The notes under the pieces: generated by a model
What the model was told of the DNA's origin: nothing
Database searches by the model: none
What the model saw: only the letters and a program-made list of their open reading frames with translations
Shown here: positions 10,401-18,747 of the stretch, one piece after another
How the letters are laid out: each line of letters begins with the position of its first letter
Position numbering within the stretch: position 1 is the first letter of the stretch
Program-made: the position numbers and the translations under genes
NCBI RefSeq assembly: GCF_900099975.1
Contig: NZ_FNEI01000011.1
Location: 62,001 to 126,000 of the forward strand
Origin: Arthrobacter cupressi
GTDB taxonomy: Bacteria > Actinomycetota > Actinomycetes > Actinomycetales > Micrococcaceae
DNA: 64,000 nt
Direction of reading: 5' to 3'

Positions 10401-11678
10401 TCAGTGGCGGTCCTGGCGGACGATGAAGACTTCCTTGATCAGCAGCATGATCGCGGCGGCGGTGGGGATCGCGATGAGCGCGCCGAGCACGCCCAGCAGG
10501 CTCCCGCCCGCGATCACCGAGATGACGGCGACGGCGCCGGGGACTGCGACGGCGCGCTGCATGATGCGCGGCGAGATGAAGTAGGCCTCGAACTGCAGGT
10601 AGGCGAAGTAGCAGATCGCATAGATCAGCGCGGTTTGCCATCCGACGGTGAGCGCCACCAGGATCACCACGACGGCCGCGATCATGCCACCGACCAGCGG
10701 AATGAAGGCGAGCAGCGCGACCACGAACGAGAGCAGGACGCTGAACGGGACGCCGAGGATGGTCATGACGATGAAGGCGAACAGCGCGTTGAGCAGGGCC
10801 ACGCAGGCCTGGCCGATCACATAGTTACCCACGGACCGGGTGATCTCTTCCGAGAGGGCCTCGACCCGGGGACGCCGGGACCGCGGCGCCAGGCGGTAGG
10901 CCCACTTCTTCATCGCCGGCAGGGCGCCCAGGAAATAGAGGCTGAGGACGAGCACGATCAGCGCCCCGAAGAGGCTGTTGGCAACCGTGGAACCGAAGCC
11001 GACCACGCCGCCGAAGATTCCGCCCATGGCGTCGGGGTTCTTGACGAACTTGTCCACTTCCTCGCTGATCCTGTCCCGCACGCCGAACTGGCTGTCCAGG
11101 GTCCGGAAGAACTCGGAGTCCAGGAAATCCCGGATCCACGTGGGTGCCTGGCGGACGATTTCCGTCACCTGTTCCACGATGGTGGGGATCAGGGTGGCGA
11201 AGAAGCCGGCGACGGCCGCGGCCAGCACGCCGACGGAGAGCAGGATGCCCGCCGGGCGCGGAACCTTCTGGCTTTCAAGCCAGCGGACCACCGGATCCAG
11301 TCCCAGGGCGATAAAGAGGGCGGTCACGATCCACAACAGGAGCTGGGCCGTGTGCGTGCCGATGTAGAAGAGGAGCAGCGCGACGCCGACGCCGGCAGTC
11401 CCCATGAACCCGAGATACAGCGGGTGCTGTGCGGACATCCGCGGGCCCGGCGAACCGAAACGGGCATCGCCGTGCCCGGGCGCGGCGTCATCGCCGCCCT
11501 CGAGCTCCGGAGGCATCTCGAAGCGCACGCGCGGCTGGGCACCGGGGATGGGCTGCCGGAGCCTGCGGGCGACCACGGCGAAGACGCCTACCCTGGGCCT
11601 CCGGGCGTGTACCGCTTCGGTGGCTCCGTCGGCTTCCGCGGCCGGCTCGGGGGGCGTCGGAGACTTCTGCTCATTCAC
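10401..11678 (-). CDS. AI-2E family transporter (YdiK/TqsA-like)
   Basis: A membrane protein of 425 aa with about eight hydrophobic segments and the family C-terminal region (PLVGGMIAAVVVILVAL, then GGSLLGVLGALIAIPTAA). AI-2E family members export small molecules or act as Na+/H+ antiporters; the autoinducer name is historical. The N-terminal 95 residues are proline/charge-rich and soluble. I prefer the GTG at 11678 (VNEQKSPTPPEP) over the ATG at 11732, whose extra 18 residues are unlike the family. It converges with the hydrolase at 9591. Confidence 0.85.
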   Translation of the reverse strand: MNEQKSPTPPEPAAEADGATEAVHARRPRVGVFAVVARRLRQPIPGAQPRVRFEMPPELEGGDDAAPGHGDARFGSPGPRMSAQHPLYLGFMGTAGVGVALLLFYIGTHTAQLLLWIVTALFIALGLDPVVRWLESQKVPRPAGILLSVGVLAAAVAGFFATLIPTIVEQVTEIVRQAPTWIRDFLDSEFFRTLDSQFGVRDRISEEVDKFVKNPDAMGGIFGGVVGFGSTVANSLFGALIVLVLSLYFLGALPAMKKWAYRLAPRSRRPRVEALSEEITRSVGNYVIGQACVALLNALFAFIVMTILGVPFSVLLSFVVALLAFIPLVGGMIAAVVVILVALTVGWQTALIYAICYFAYLQFEAYFISPRIMQRAVAVPGAVAVISVIAGGSLLGVLGALIAIPTAAAIMLLIKEVFIVRQDRH

Positions 11679-11831
11679 TGTGCTTCTACTGCCTTTGCGT
11701 TCCGGACGGCCCCGTGGGCAAGCCGATTCCAATGTTGTTCGTCACCCTACCAGCAGCCTGAATCTGGGGTTTTGGCGCGCCACGGAGCGGAATCCGGGGG
11801 TGGCGGCCCAGGCCCCCGAACCGGCCTCCTG

Positions 11832-11847
11832 GTAACAAAACGGTTAC
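11832..11847 (+). promoter_or_regulatory. GTAAC-N6-GTTAC box upstream of 11870 gene
   Basis: GTAAC (11832-11836) and GTTAC (11843-11847) separated by six bases match the GTnAC-N6-GTnAC pattern bound by OmpR-type regulators such as MtrA, AfsQ1 or GlnR. TACCCT at 11845-11850 overlaps it as a possible -10. It stands in the 191-base gap between the divergent AI-2E gene and the large membrane protein gene. Confidence 0.4.
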
Positions 11848-11869
11848 CCTTAAAGCTCAACGACCGCTG

Positions 11870-13687
11870 ATGATTGGTATTCCTGTGCGATTGAAGACTG
11901 CAGCAACCCTGGCCCTGCTGGGCCTGCTGGTACTGCTGGCCGGCATCGGCCAGCTGACCTTCTGGGCTCCTGCCGACACCGTGACCGTGTCCGCTCCCGG
12001 CGACACCAAGGCCGCGCCATTGACAGTGATCGAGCAAAGCCTCCTGGACCACAAAGGCGGGCCGAGCCGGATCACCATCCAGGGCGAAGGCAACTTCGTC
12101 CTGGCTGTCGGACGGCCCGACGACGTCGACGGCTGGGTAGGCAAGACCGCCCACAACACCGTGAGCGGGATCTCGGAAGACGGCAAGTCGCTTCAGGTCA
12201 GCAACACGGCCGGTGAAGCCACGGCGCCCGCGCCGGCCGGCTCGGACCTGTGGGTCGAGACGGAAAGCGCCAGTGGTCAGCTTGACTACACGTGGAACCC
12301 GCCGGCCGACGGCGAGTGGGCGCTCCTGCTGGCCAGTGACGGCACCAAACCCGCGCCGGCGTCGATCTCCGTGACCTACCCGAACGACACCGCGATGCCC
12401 TGGGCCGTTCCGCTCATCCTCTTCGGCGCCGTCCTCATCGCCGCGGGTGTGGCACTGCCCGTGCTTCGCGGCCTCCTGGGCGCCCGCAACGGCGGGAACG
12501 GCCGCTCCGGCGGCAACGGCGGCGGCAGCAGCGCCGCGGGGCAAACTGCCCCGCAGGCCGCAGCCACCGCAACCCCGGCGCCGTTCACTGACCAAGCAAG
12601 CAAGGACCAGGCAAGCAAGGACCAGGCAAGCCAGCGCCAGGCAGGCCAGGGCCAGCGTCCGAAGGAGAAGGGCGGCTCCACCGCCCTGCGCGTTCTGCTG
12701 GCAGGCGTCGTCTCCGCCGCACTTGCGGGCACCTCGGTGACGGCGGCCCAGGCCGCCGAAACCCCCTCACCTGCGGCATCGCAGGACGCCCCGGCAGACC
12801 AGGACGTGCCCGTACTGGTCGACGCCCAGCTCAAGCGGATCCTGGAACAGGTCGCCAACGCAGTCTCGGCCGGCGACGCCGCCCGTGACGCCGCGAAGCT
12901 GAAGAGCCGCGTCGGCGGCACCGAACTGCTGGTCCGGACGCAGAACTACAAGATCCGCGCCAAGGTGGCGAGCCACCAGGCACGCATGCCCGTGCGCGCC
13001 GGCAAGCTGCTGGGCAGCGTCGTGACCAACCAGCGCACCTGGCCGCGCACCGTCGTCGCCGTGACCCAGGGCGACGGAAACGTGGTGCCCCAGGTGCTGA
13101 CCCTGAGCCAGTCGGCTCCGCGGGAGAACTACAAGCTGCTCGCCACGGCACCGCTCCAGCCGGGCACGTCCTTCCCGGCCATCCCGCTCGGCGGCACCAA
13201 GCAGGCAGCTGCCGGTGACAAGACAGGGCTGCTCTACAGCGGCAACGAGGCGATGGCAGCCTTGGCGGACCGCCTCACAAAGTCGAACTCGGCATTCAAG
13301 ACCAAGCTGGTCGAAGGCACAGGCTCGCCGTACATCGCCGATGTCCTGGACTACCAGGCTGACGCCGTCAAAGCCGGAAGCAGCGGAACCTTCAAGTTCA
13401 CGCACTCCCCGGTTGCCGCCGACACGACGGTCTTCCGTACCTCCGACGGCGGCGCTCTGGTGCTGGGCCGGCTGGACTTCGGGTTCACCACAACTCCCAA
13501 GGCCGAAGGCGACACCCTGATCGCCGACAAGGCGGCGGCGGTGCTGGCCGGCGGGGAATCGACGAAGACGGGCCTGTCCCAGACCTTCGCCGAGTCCGTG
13601 GCCATCTACGTTCCGCCGGCAGGATCCAGCGACCCCATGAAGCTTGTGGCCGCCTTCCGCGGACTGGTGGCCGCCAGCTTCAAGTAG
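11870..13687 (+). CDS. Large actinobacterial membrane protein (DUF8094-like C-terminus)
   Basis: A 605-aa protein without a recognised function. Membrane helices lie at about residues 10-31, 168-190 and 270-290; the last is followed by AQAAE, like a signal cleavage region. The first extracytoplasmic segment is 135 aa. A low-complexity cytoplasmic linker (about 205-265) contains three near copies of DQASK. The C-terminal 300 residues form a globular domain probably outside the membrane, which I believe corresponds to the family lately named DUF8094. No Shine-Dalgarno is visible before ATG 11870. A GTG six codons later is an alternative start. Confidence 0.7.
   Translation: MIGIPVRLKTAATLALLGLLVLLAGIGQLTFWAPADTVTVSAPGDTKAAPLTVIEQSLLDHKGGPSRITIQGEGNFVLAVGRPDDVDGWVGKTAHNTVSGISEDGKSLQVSNTAGEATAPAPAGSDLWVETESASGQLDYTWNPPADGEWALLLASDGTKPAPASISVTYPNDTAMPWAVPLILFGAVLIAAGVALPVLRGLLGARNGGNGRSGGNGGGSSAAGQTAPQAAATATPAPFTDQASKDQASKDQASQRQAGQGQRPKEKGGSTALRVLLAGVVSAALAGTSVTAAQAAETPSPAASQDAPADQDVPVLVDAQLKRILEQVANAVSAGDAARDAAKLKSRVGGTELLVRTQNYKIRAKVASHQARMPVRAGKLLGSVVTNQRTWPRTVVAVTQGDGNVVPQVLTLSQSAPRENYKLLATAPLQPGTSFPAIPLGGTKQAAAGDKTGLLYSGNEAMAALADRLTKSNSAFKTKLVEGTGSPYIADVLDYQADAVKAGSSGTFKFTHSPVAADTTVFRTSDGGALVLGRLDFGFTTTPKAEGDTLIADKAAAVLAGGESTKTGLSQTFAESVAIYVPPAGSSDPMKLVAAFRGLVAASFK
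12589..12650 (+). repeat. Short tandem repeat inside the 11870 gene
   Basis: Three to four imperfect 15-bp units of the type GACCAGGCAAGCAAG encode the DQASK repeats of the linker. Such an in-frame repeat can change copy number without a frameshift. Confidence 0.75.
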
Positions 13688-13710
13688 GCAGTGGCGGCCG
13701 GCGAAACGGA

Positions 13711-13716
13711 TAGAGT
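13711..13716 (+). promoter_or_regulatory. -10 box of the 13724 gene
   Basis: TAGAGT ends seven bases before the ATG at 13724. Confidence 0.55.
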
Positions 13717-13723
13717 GGACACT

Positions 13724-14719
13724 ATGAGTTCGCCAGGATCACGACCCGTTTCCCCGGCCGCCGCCAGCCAGCTCAACCTCCGCGGCGCCGTCGACCTTTC
13801 CGCACTCCGGCGCCCTGCCGCCCCGCCGCCCGCGCCGCCGGCGCAGGGCAACGGCGCGGCAGTGCCGGACGGTGGACCCCAGGACGCAGCAGAGGGCGCC
13901 CGGCGCCCCCTCCGGGTAGATGCGAATGAGGCGAATTTCCAGGACCTCGTGGAGCTTTCGGCGCGGATTCCGGTGCTGTTCCTGCTCTGGGCCCGTTATT
14001 CGCCCGAGTCCGGCACCCTCCTGCAGAGCCTTGAGGCCGTGGTCGACAGCTACGACGGCCGGATTGTCCTCGCCGCCGCCGACATCGAGGCCTTCCCGCA
14101 ACTGGCGGATGCCTTCCGCATCGAAGCCGTTCCCACCGCCGTCGCGGTCCTGAAGGGCCGGCCCCTGCCGTTGTTCCAGGGGCCCGCGGCGGACCACGAA
14201 ATCCGGGCGCTGCTGGACGAACTGCTGAAGGTGGCTGCGGAAAACGGCGTCACGGGCAGCGTCCGGGGTGACGCCGCGGCGCCGCAGGAAGCGCCGGTGC
14301 CGCCCCTGCATCAGGCAGCCTTCGATGCGATCGAGGCCGGTGACTACACGGCGGCCGCCCAGGCCTACCGGCAGGCCCTCGCCGAACAGCCTGCGGACCG
14401 GGAGGCGAAGGCCGGCCTGGCCCAGGTGGAACTGATGCAGCGGCTGGAAGCCATTTCGGCTCCCCAGGCCGAGGCACTGCGCCAGCAGGCCGCGCAGGAG
14501 CCTGACAATGTCGACGCGCAGTTGGCCATCGCCGATCTCGACGTCTCCGGCGGACACATCGACGACGCCTTCAACCGCATCATCGCGTTCATCGGACGCA
14601 ATTTCGGCCCCGAGCGGGAGACCGCACGCGTGCGGCTGCTGGAACTGTTCGACGTCGTCGGCGTCGCCGACGAACGGGTGGCCAAAGCCCGGCAGGGCCT
14701 TGCCCGCGTGCTCTTCTGA
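13724..14719 (+). CDS. Thioredoxin-like/TPR protein (CnoX/YbbN-like)
   Basis: A 331-aa cytoplasmic protein with a proline-rich N-terminus (about 1-65), a thioredoxin fold (about 70-170) and a helical TPR-like C-terminus (about 190-331), the layout of YbbN/CnoX co-chaperones. The active-site position reads WARYSPES instead of WCxxC, so both redox cysteines are missing and the domain cannot do disulfide exchange. The cis-proline loop (EAVPTAVAV) is kept. M. tuberculosis has a similar gene in this neighbourhood (Rv1324). I use ATG 13724 because of the TAGAGT box; GTG 13691 is the alternative. Confidence 0.85.
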   Translation: MSSPGSRPVSPAAASQLNLRGAVDLSALRRPAAPPPAPPAQGNGAAVPDGGPQDAAEGARRPLRVDANEANFQDLVELSARIPVLFLLWARYSPESGTLLQSLEAVVDSYDGRIVLAAADIEAFPQLADAFRIEAVPTAVAVLKGRPLPLFQGPAADHEIRALLDELLKVAAENGVTGSVRGDAAAPQEAPVPPLHQAAFDAIEAGDYTAAAQAYRQALAEQPADREAKAGLAQVELMQRLEAISAPQAEALRQQAAQEPDNVDAQLAIADLDVSGGHIDDAFNRIIAFIGRNFGPERETARVRLLELFDVVGVADERVAKARQGLARVLF

Positions 14720-14831
14720 GCAGGGCGTTTTCCTGACGACGGCGGCGGCTCCTCCCTTTGGATGAGCCCCGCCGTCCGGCGTCTGCCGGAGTTCGTCCTG
14801 CCGGATGATCCCGCCGGAAATCGGCGGGCGT

Positions 14832-14837
14832 TACGCT
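14832..14837 (+). promoter_or_regulatory. -10 box of the ABC exporter operon
   Basis: TACGCT ends six bases before the ATG at 14844. Confidence 0.5.
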
Positions 14838-14843
14838 GGCAGC

Positions 14844-15722
14844 ATGAGCGTCCCGTCTCCCGGATACCCTGCCCCCGAGCCGCACCCCGGCGCTGCTCCG
14901 TACCCCGTTACGGGTCCGCACCCCGGCCCCACTGAACACCCCGGCCCTGCCGGATACCCTTCGCCTGCCGTCCCGGCCTTGGCGCTGCGGGGCCTGGCAA
15001 AGCGCTTCGGTGACAAAATCGCCGTCAACGGCATCAGCCTGGACGTGCCCGCGGGCTCCTTCTACGGCGTCGTGGGCCCGAACGGGGCCGGCAAGACCAC
15101 CCTCCTGTCCATGGCCACGGGACTGCTGCGGCCGGACTACGGCACGGCCTTCATCCACGGCGTGGACGTCTGGGCCCGCCCGCTTGAGGCCAAGAAGCTC
15201 ATGGGCATCCTGCCCGACGGGGTGCGCCTGTTTGACCGGCTGAGCGGAGAGCAACTGCTCAGCTACGCCGGGTTGCTGCGCGGCATGGACCGAGCTGTGG
15301 TGCAGTCGCGGGCCGGTGAGCTGCTTGCTGCCCTGGACCTCTCGAAGGACGCCGGAACCCTGGTGGTGGACTATTCGGCGGGCATGCGCAAGAAGATCGC
15401 CCTGGCCTCCGCCCTGATCCATGCACCCCGGCTGCTGGTGCTCGATGAACCCTTCGAATCCGTGGACCCGGTGTCCGCCGCGAACATCAGGGGCATCCTC
15501 GAACAATACGTCGCTTCCGGCGGCACCGTGATCGTCTCCAGCCACGTCATGGACCTGGTCCAGCGCATGTGCGACCACGTGGCGGTGGTGGCCGCCGGCA
15601 GGGTGCTGGCCGCCGGGACGGTGGAGGAAGTGCGCGCCGGGGCAACGCTGGAAGAGCGTTTCGTCGCGCTGGTGGGCGGCGGCACACGTGCGGAGGGGCT
15701 GGAATGGTTGCGCACCTTCTGA
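14844..15722 (+). CDS. ABC transporter ATP-binding protein
   Basis: The nucleotide-binding subunit (292 aa) of an ABC exporter of the ABC-2/CcmA type. Walker A GPNGAGKT is at residues 78-85. The signature is the variant YSAGMRKK (177-184), and Walker B LLVLDEP is at 197-203. Residues 1-45 are an unusual Pro/Gly/His-rich extension that is probably disordered. The gene overlaps the permease gene by 19 bases, with the permease ribosome-binding site inside its end, so the two are translated together. The substrate is unknown. Confidence 0.9.
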   Translation: MSVPSPGYPAPEPHPGAAPYPVTGPHPGPTEHPGPAGYPSPAVPALALRGLAKRFGDKIAVNGISLDVPAGSFYGVVGPNGAGKTTLLSMATGLLRPDYGTAFIHGVDVWARPLEAKKLMGILPDGVRLFDRLSGEQLLSYAGLLRGMDRAVVQSRAGELLAALDLSKDAGTLVVDYSAGMRKKIALASALIHAPRLLVLDEPFESVDPVSAANIRGILEQYVASGGTVIVSSHVMDLVQRMCDHVAVVAAGRVLAAGTVEEVRAGATLEERFVALVGGGTRAEGLEWLRTF

Positions 15723-17275
15723 GCCTGAAATGGCGCCTGCTGCTGAACGGTTTCCGGCGCAGCCCCTGGCAGATCGTCGGCATCGTGGCCGGCGCGCTTT
15801 ATGCGGCGGGCCTCGTGCTGTCCGCCGTCGTCGGACTCGTGGCACTGCGGTGGGCCGATCCGCAGACCGCGCAGACCGTCGTCGTGCTCGGCGGGGCGCT
15901 GGCCGTAACGGGCTGGGCGGTGATACCGCTCGTGACCTCCGCCGCTGACCTCACCCTGGATCCGAGCCGCTTCGCCACCTCCGCCATCCCGATCCGGGAC
16001 CTGCTCCCGGGCCTTGCCCTGGCCGGGCTGCTGGGCCTGCCGGGGATTGCCACACTCATCGCAGCCCTGGGCACCGTGGCAACCTGGTCCCGCGGTTTCG
16101 TGCCGGCCGCCGGTGCCCTGGTCGGTGCGGTGCTCGGCGTGCTGAGCTGCGTGGTGGCGTCCAAGGTGGTGACGACGGCGGTGTCGAGCCTGTTGTCTTC
16201 CCGCCGTTTCAAGGACATCAGCAGCATTCTCTTCGTCATTCCCCTGGTGCTGGCCGGGCCAATCGTGACGGCTGTGGTCGGCGGCGTCGGAGACAGCCGG
16301 GACTATCTTCCGGAGCTGGCCGCGGTGGTTTCGTGGACCCCGCTGGGTGCCGCCTGGTCCCTTGGCGGGGAGCTCGACGCCGGGAACGCCGCGGCCGCGG
16401 GGGTGAAACTGCTGATCGCCCTGGCCAGCCTGGCTGTCCTGGGCAGCGCCTGGTACCTGCTGCTGGGACGGGCCATGGTCACCCCGGCCTACGCTGGCGG
16501 CGGCAGCGGGAAGGCCGGAAAGGCAGGACTGTTCGGGATATTTCCCGCAACGCCTGCCGGGGCGGTGGCGGCGCGGTCCCTGACCTACTGGATGCGCGAC
16601 CCGCGCTACGCCGGCTCGCTGGTGGTGGTGCCGCTGTTGCCTGTGCTGTTCTACTTCATCGGCTCCCAGAACGGCAACCAGGACCTGCTGATCGTGGTGG
16701 CTCCGATGACGGCGTTCCTGCTGGCCTGGTCCATCTCGGCCGACGTCTCCTACGACAACACAGCTTTTGCGCTCCATCTGGCCACAGGGGTCCGGGGCCG
16801 GGACGACCGCCTCGGCCGGGCCCTCGCCTGCCTGTCCTTCGCGCTGCCGCTGGTGCTGCTGTTCGCCGTCGGCTCTGCTGCCGCGACCGGCCGCTGGGAG
16901 TGGCTGCCCAACATCCTCGGCAGTTCCCTCGGCACACTGTTCACGGGCCTGGGCCTGGCATCGGTGGTCTCCGCCCGGTGGACCAGCGCGGTTCCTGCTC
17001 CCGGCGAGAGCCCGTTCAAGAAGCCGCCGGGAAACACCGCCCAGACCCTGTTGGTCCAGTTCGCGGGAATGGGCGTCATGGCGGTGTTGCTCCTGCCGGA
17101 GATCGCGATGGTGGTTACCCAGGCCGTGACAGGCCAGGCGGCGTTTTCATGGATCGGCCTGGCGGCCGGACCGGTGTTCGGGGTGGGTTTCTTCGTGGCC
17201 GGAATCAGGCTCGGCGGACGCTGGCTGGACCGTCGCGGCCCGGAAATGTTCGCGCAGCTCGCCGACAACCGCTGA
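15704..17275 (+). CDS. ABC transporter permease (ABC-2-like)
   Basis: A 523-aa polytopic membrane protein with about ten to twelve hydrophobic helices, partner of the preceding ATPase. The N-terminus (MVAHLLSLKWRLLLNGFRRS) is the amphipathic segment typical of such exporters. GGAGGGG lies about 6 bases before ATG 15704, which decides the start. A longer in-frame reading from 15569 would be buried in the ATPase gene. No substrate can be predicted from sequence. Confidence 0.85.
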   Translation: MVAHLLSLKWRLLLNGFRRSPWQIVGIVAGALYAAGLVLSAVVGLVALRWADPQTAQTVVVLGGALAVTGWAVIPLVTSAADLTLDPSRFATSAIPIRDLLPGLALAGLLGLPGIATLIAALGTVATWSRGFVPAAGALVGAVLGVLSCVVASKVVTTAVSSLLSSRRFKDISSILFVIPLVLAGPIVTAVVGGVGDSRDYLPELAAVVSWTPLGAAWSLGGELDAGNAAAAGVKLLIALASLAVLGSAWYLLLGRAMVTPAYAGGGSGKAGKAGLFGIFPATPAGAVAARSLTYWMRDPRYAGSLVVVPLLPVLFYFIGSQNGNQDLLIVVAPMTAFLLAWSISADVSYDNTAFALHLATGVRGRDDRLGRALACLSFALPLVLLFAVGSAAATGRWEWLPNILGSSLGTLFTGLGLASVVSARWTSAVPAPGESPFKKPPGNTAQTLLVQFAGMGVMAVLLLPEIAMVVTQAVTGQAAFSWIGLAAGPVFGVGFFVAGIRLGGRWLDRRGPEMFAQLADNR

Positions 17276-17292
17276 AAACGTCCTGCATGGCA

Positions 17293-17323
17293 TAGCCTCA
17301 AGGAAGACGCCCCGTGCGGGGCG
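17293..17323 (+). promoter_or_regulatory. Candidate nagB promoter and leader hairpin
   Basis: TAGCCT at 17293-17298 is a plausible -10. It is followed by a 6-bp GC hairpin (17308-17313 with 17318-17323, loop GTGC). The nagB ribosome-binding site follows at about 17336-17341. Confidence 0.4.
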
Positions 17324-17350
17324 GGCGCCAGAGTAGAAAGGCCGTGAACG

Positions 17351-18133
17351 ATGGAAGTTGTCATCCTGCCGGGCACCAGGCAGATCGGCAGGTTAGCGGC
17401 CGATGCCATCGAAACGCTCCTTCGGGCCAAGCCGGACGCGGTCCTCGGCCTGGCCACCGGTTCCTCGCCGCTGCCGGTCTACGATGAGTTGAGCCGCCGC
17501 CACCACGAGGAAGGGCTGGACTTCAGCCGCGCCCACGCGTTCGCCCTGGATGAGTACGTCGGCCTTGAACCCGGCCATCCCGAGTCCTACCGCGAGGTCA
17601 TTCGCAGGGAATTCACGGACCGCGTGAACATCGATCCGGCCAATGTCCACAGCCCGGACGGAACGGCGGAGGACCTGCCGGCCGCCTGCCAGGCATACGA
17701 GGACGCCATCCGGGAGCGCGGCGGTGTGGACCTGCAACTCCTCGGCGTCGGCACGGACGGGCACATCGGCTTCAACGAGCCCGGCTCCTCCCTGGCGTCC
17801 CGGACCCGCATCAAGACGCTCATCGAGCAGACCCGCAAGGACAATGCCCGCTTCTTCCGCAGCATCGACGACGTGCCGCACCACGTGGTCACCCAGGGCC
17901 TGGGCACCATCATGGACGCCCGCCACGTGATCCTGATCGCCACCGGGGCCCGGAAGGCCCAGGCAGTACGCGACTTCGTGGAAGGCCCGGTGGCCGCGAT
18001 CTGCGCCGCGTCCGTGCTCCAGCTGCATCCGCACGCAACCGTCCTGATCGACGAAGCCGCGGCCTCCTCCCTCCGGCTGGCGGACTACTACCGCCACACC
18101 TTCGAGAGCAAGCCCGGGTGGCAGGGCCTCTAG
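17351..18133 (+). CDS. nagB: Glucosamine-6-phosphate deaminase
   Basis: NagB converts glucosamine-6-P to fructose-6-P and ammonia, completing the route begun by NagA. The 260-aa sequence has the phosphate loop LATGSSPLP, the DEYVGLEPGHPESY active-site aspartate region, and the GVGTDGHIGFNEPGSS motif with catalytic Asp/His. AAAGG precedes the ATG by about ten bases. It is separated from nagA by 9 kb, so the pair is not one operon here but may share a regulator. Confidence 0.95.
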   Translation: MEVVILPGTRQIGRLAADAIETLLRAKPDAVLGLATGSSPLPVYDELSRRHHEEGLDFSRAHAFALDEYVGLEPGHPESYREVIRREFTDRVNIDPANVHSPDGTAEDLPAACQAYEDAIRERGGVDLQLLGVGTDGHIGFNEPGSSLASRTRIKTLIEQTRKDNARFFRSIDDVPHHVVTQGLGTIMDARHVILIATGARKAQAVRDFVEGPVAAICAASVLQLHPHATVLIDEAAASSLRLADYYRHTFESKPGWQGL

Positions 18134-18137
18134 CGGC

Positions 18138-18143
18138 TAAGAT
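18138..18143 (+). promoter_or_regulatory. -10 box of the DUF3039 gene
   Basis: TAAGAT ends seven bases before the ATG at 18151 and supports that start over the ATG at 18142, which would lie before the transcript start. Confidence 0.6.
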
Positions 18144-18150
18144 GGTTGGC

Positions 18151-18459
18151 ATGACGACCCTGCCTCCGGACCCCTTCGAGAACGATCCAATGCGCGAGCT
18201 TTCCGGAGCCGGTGCCTCCACGGCCACCATTGAGCGCGAGGAAACGCGCCAGGAAGTGGAACCCGGCGACCGGGAGCGTTTCTCCCACTACGTCCGCAAG
18301 GAAAAGATCATGGAGTCGGCGCTGACCGGCGAACCGGTGATCGCCCTGTGCGGAAAGGTCTGGACTCCCGGCCGCGACCCGCAGAAGTTCCCCGTCTGCC
18401 CCGAATGCAAGAAGATCTACGAGGGCCTGCGCCCCGGCGACGACGGCGACTCCCGCTAA
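18151..18459 (+). CDS. DUF3039 protein
   Basis: A 102-aa conserved actinobacterial protein of unknown function. The N-terminal half is acidic and probably flexible. The C-terminal half holds CGKVW and CPECKK, whose three cysteines look like part of a metal site. It precedes a DEAD/DEAH-type helicase gene, an arrangement I recall as recurrent in this phylum, which suggests they work on the same nucleic acid. A GC hairpin with a weak T-run follows, so the helicase probably has its own promoter. Confidence 0.85.
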   Translation: MTTLPPDPFENDPMRELSGAGASTATIEREETRQEVEPGDRERFSHYVRKEKIMESALTGEPVIALCGKVWTPGRDPQKFPVCPECKKIYEGLRPGDDGDSR

Positions 18460-18487
18460 GCGGGCCCGTCGCCCCTGACGTATCCCA

Positions 18488-18520
18488 GGGCCGGCGCCAC
18501 CTCGCGCCGGCCCCTTTCCT
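18488..18520 (+). terminator. Terminator-like hairpin after DUF3039
   Basis: Perfect 10-bp GC arms (18488-18497 with 18504-18513, loop CACCTC) are followed by CTTTCCTT. The T-run is weak, so termination may be partial. Confidence 0.6.
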
Positions 18521-18618
18521 TGCCGCTTGACCCGAACCGCCCGACCCGGCGGTCCGTGCGATCCGGCACGCCCGGAACAGACCCGGAACAGATTGGTGTT
18601 TTTGTGCTTAGCTGGCAG

Positions 18619-18747
18619 GTGCTGAACAGCGCCGAACCGAACCGTGCCGACCCAGATACGGCCGACCCGACCCGATCAGTTGCCGCCGCGGCTCGGCCTG
18701 CCCGGCCCGCGGAAGGGCAGCCGGCCGGGCAGGGGGCCGGCGCATGA
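18619..18747 (+). CDS. Possible small ORF coupled to the helicase gene
   Basis: A 42-codon frame opens with GTG 18619, five bases after a TTAGCT box (18608-18613), and ends in an ATGA overlap with the helicase start. The peptide is Pro/Ala/Asp/Arg-rich and has no recognisable family. The DNA here is full of short CCGAACC/CCGACCC repeats, so it may simply be leader sequence. The overlap is what makes it worth recording. Confidence 0.25.
   Translation: MLNSAEPNRADPDTADPTRSVAAAARPARPAEGQPAGQGAGA

Noticed and set aside
10404..11870. 488-aa plus-strand frame opposite the AI-2E gene
   Set aside because: Composition (Asp/Glu/His/Arg/Gly-rich throughout) is that of an antisense frame, and the minus-strand membrane protein is clear.
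18118..18150. Upstream start of DUF3039 at 18118 or 18142
   Set aside because: Would place the start before or within the -10 box; ATG 18151 fits a leaderless transcript and the family N-terminus.
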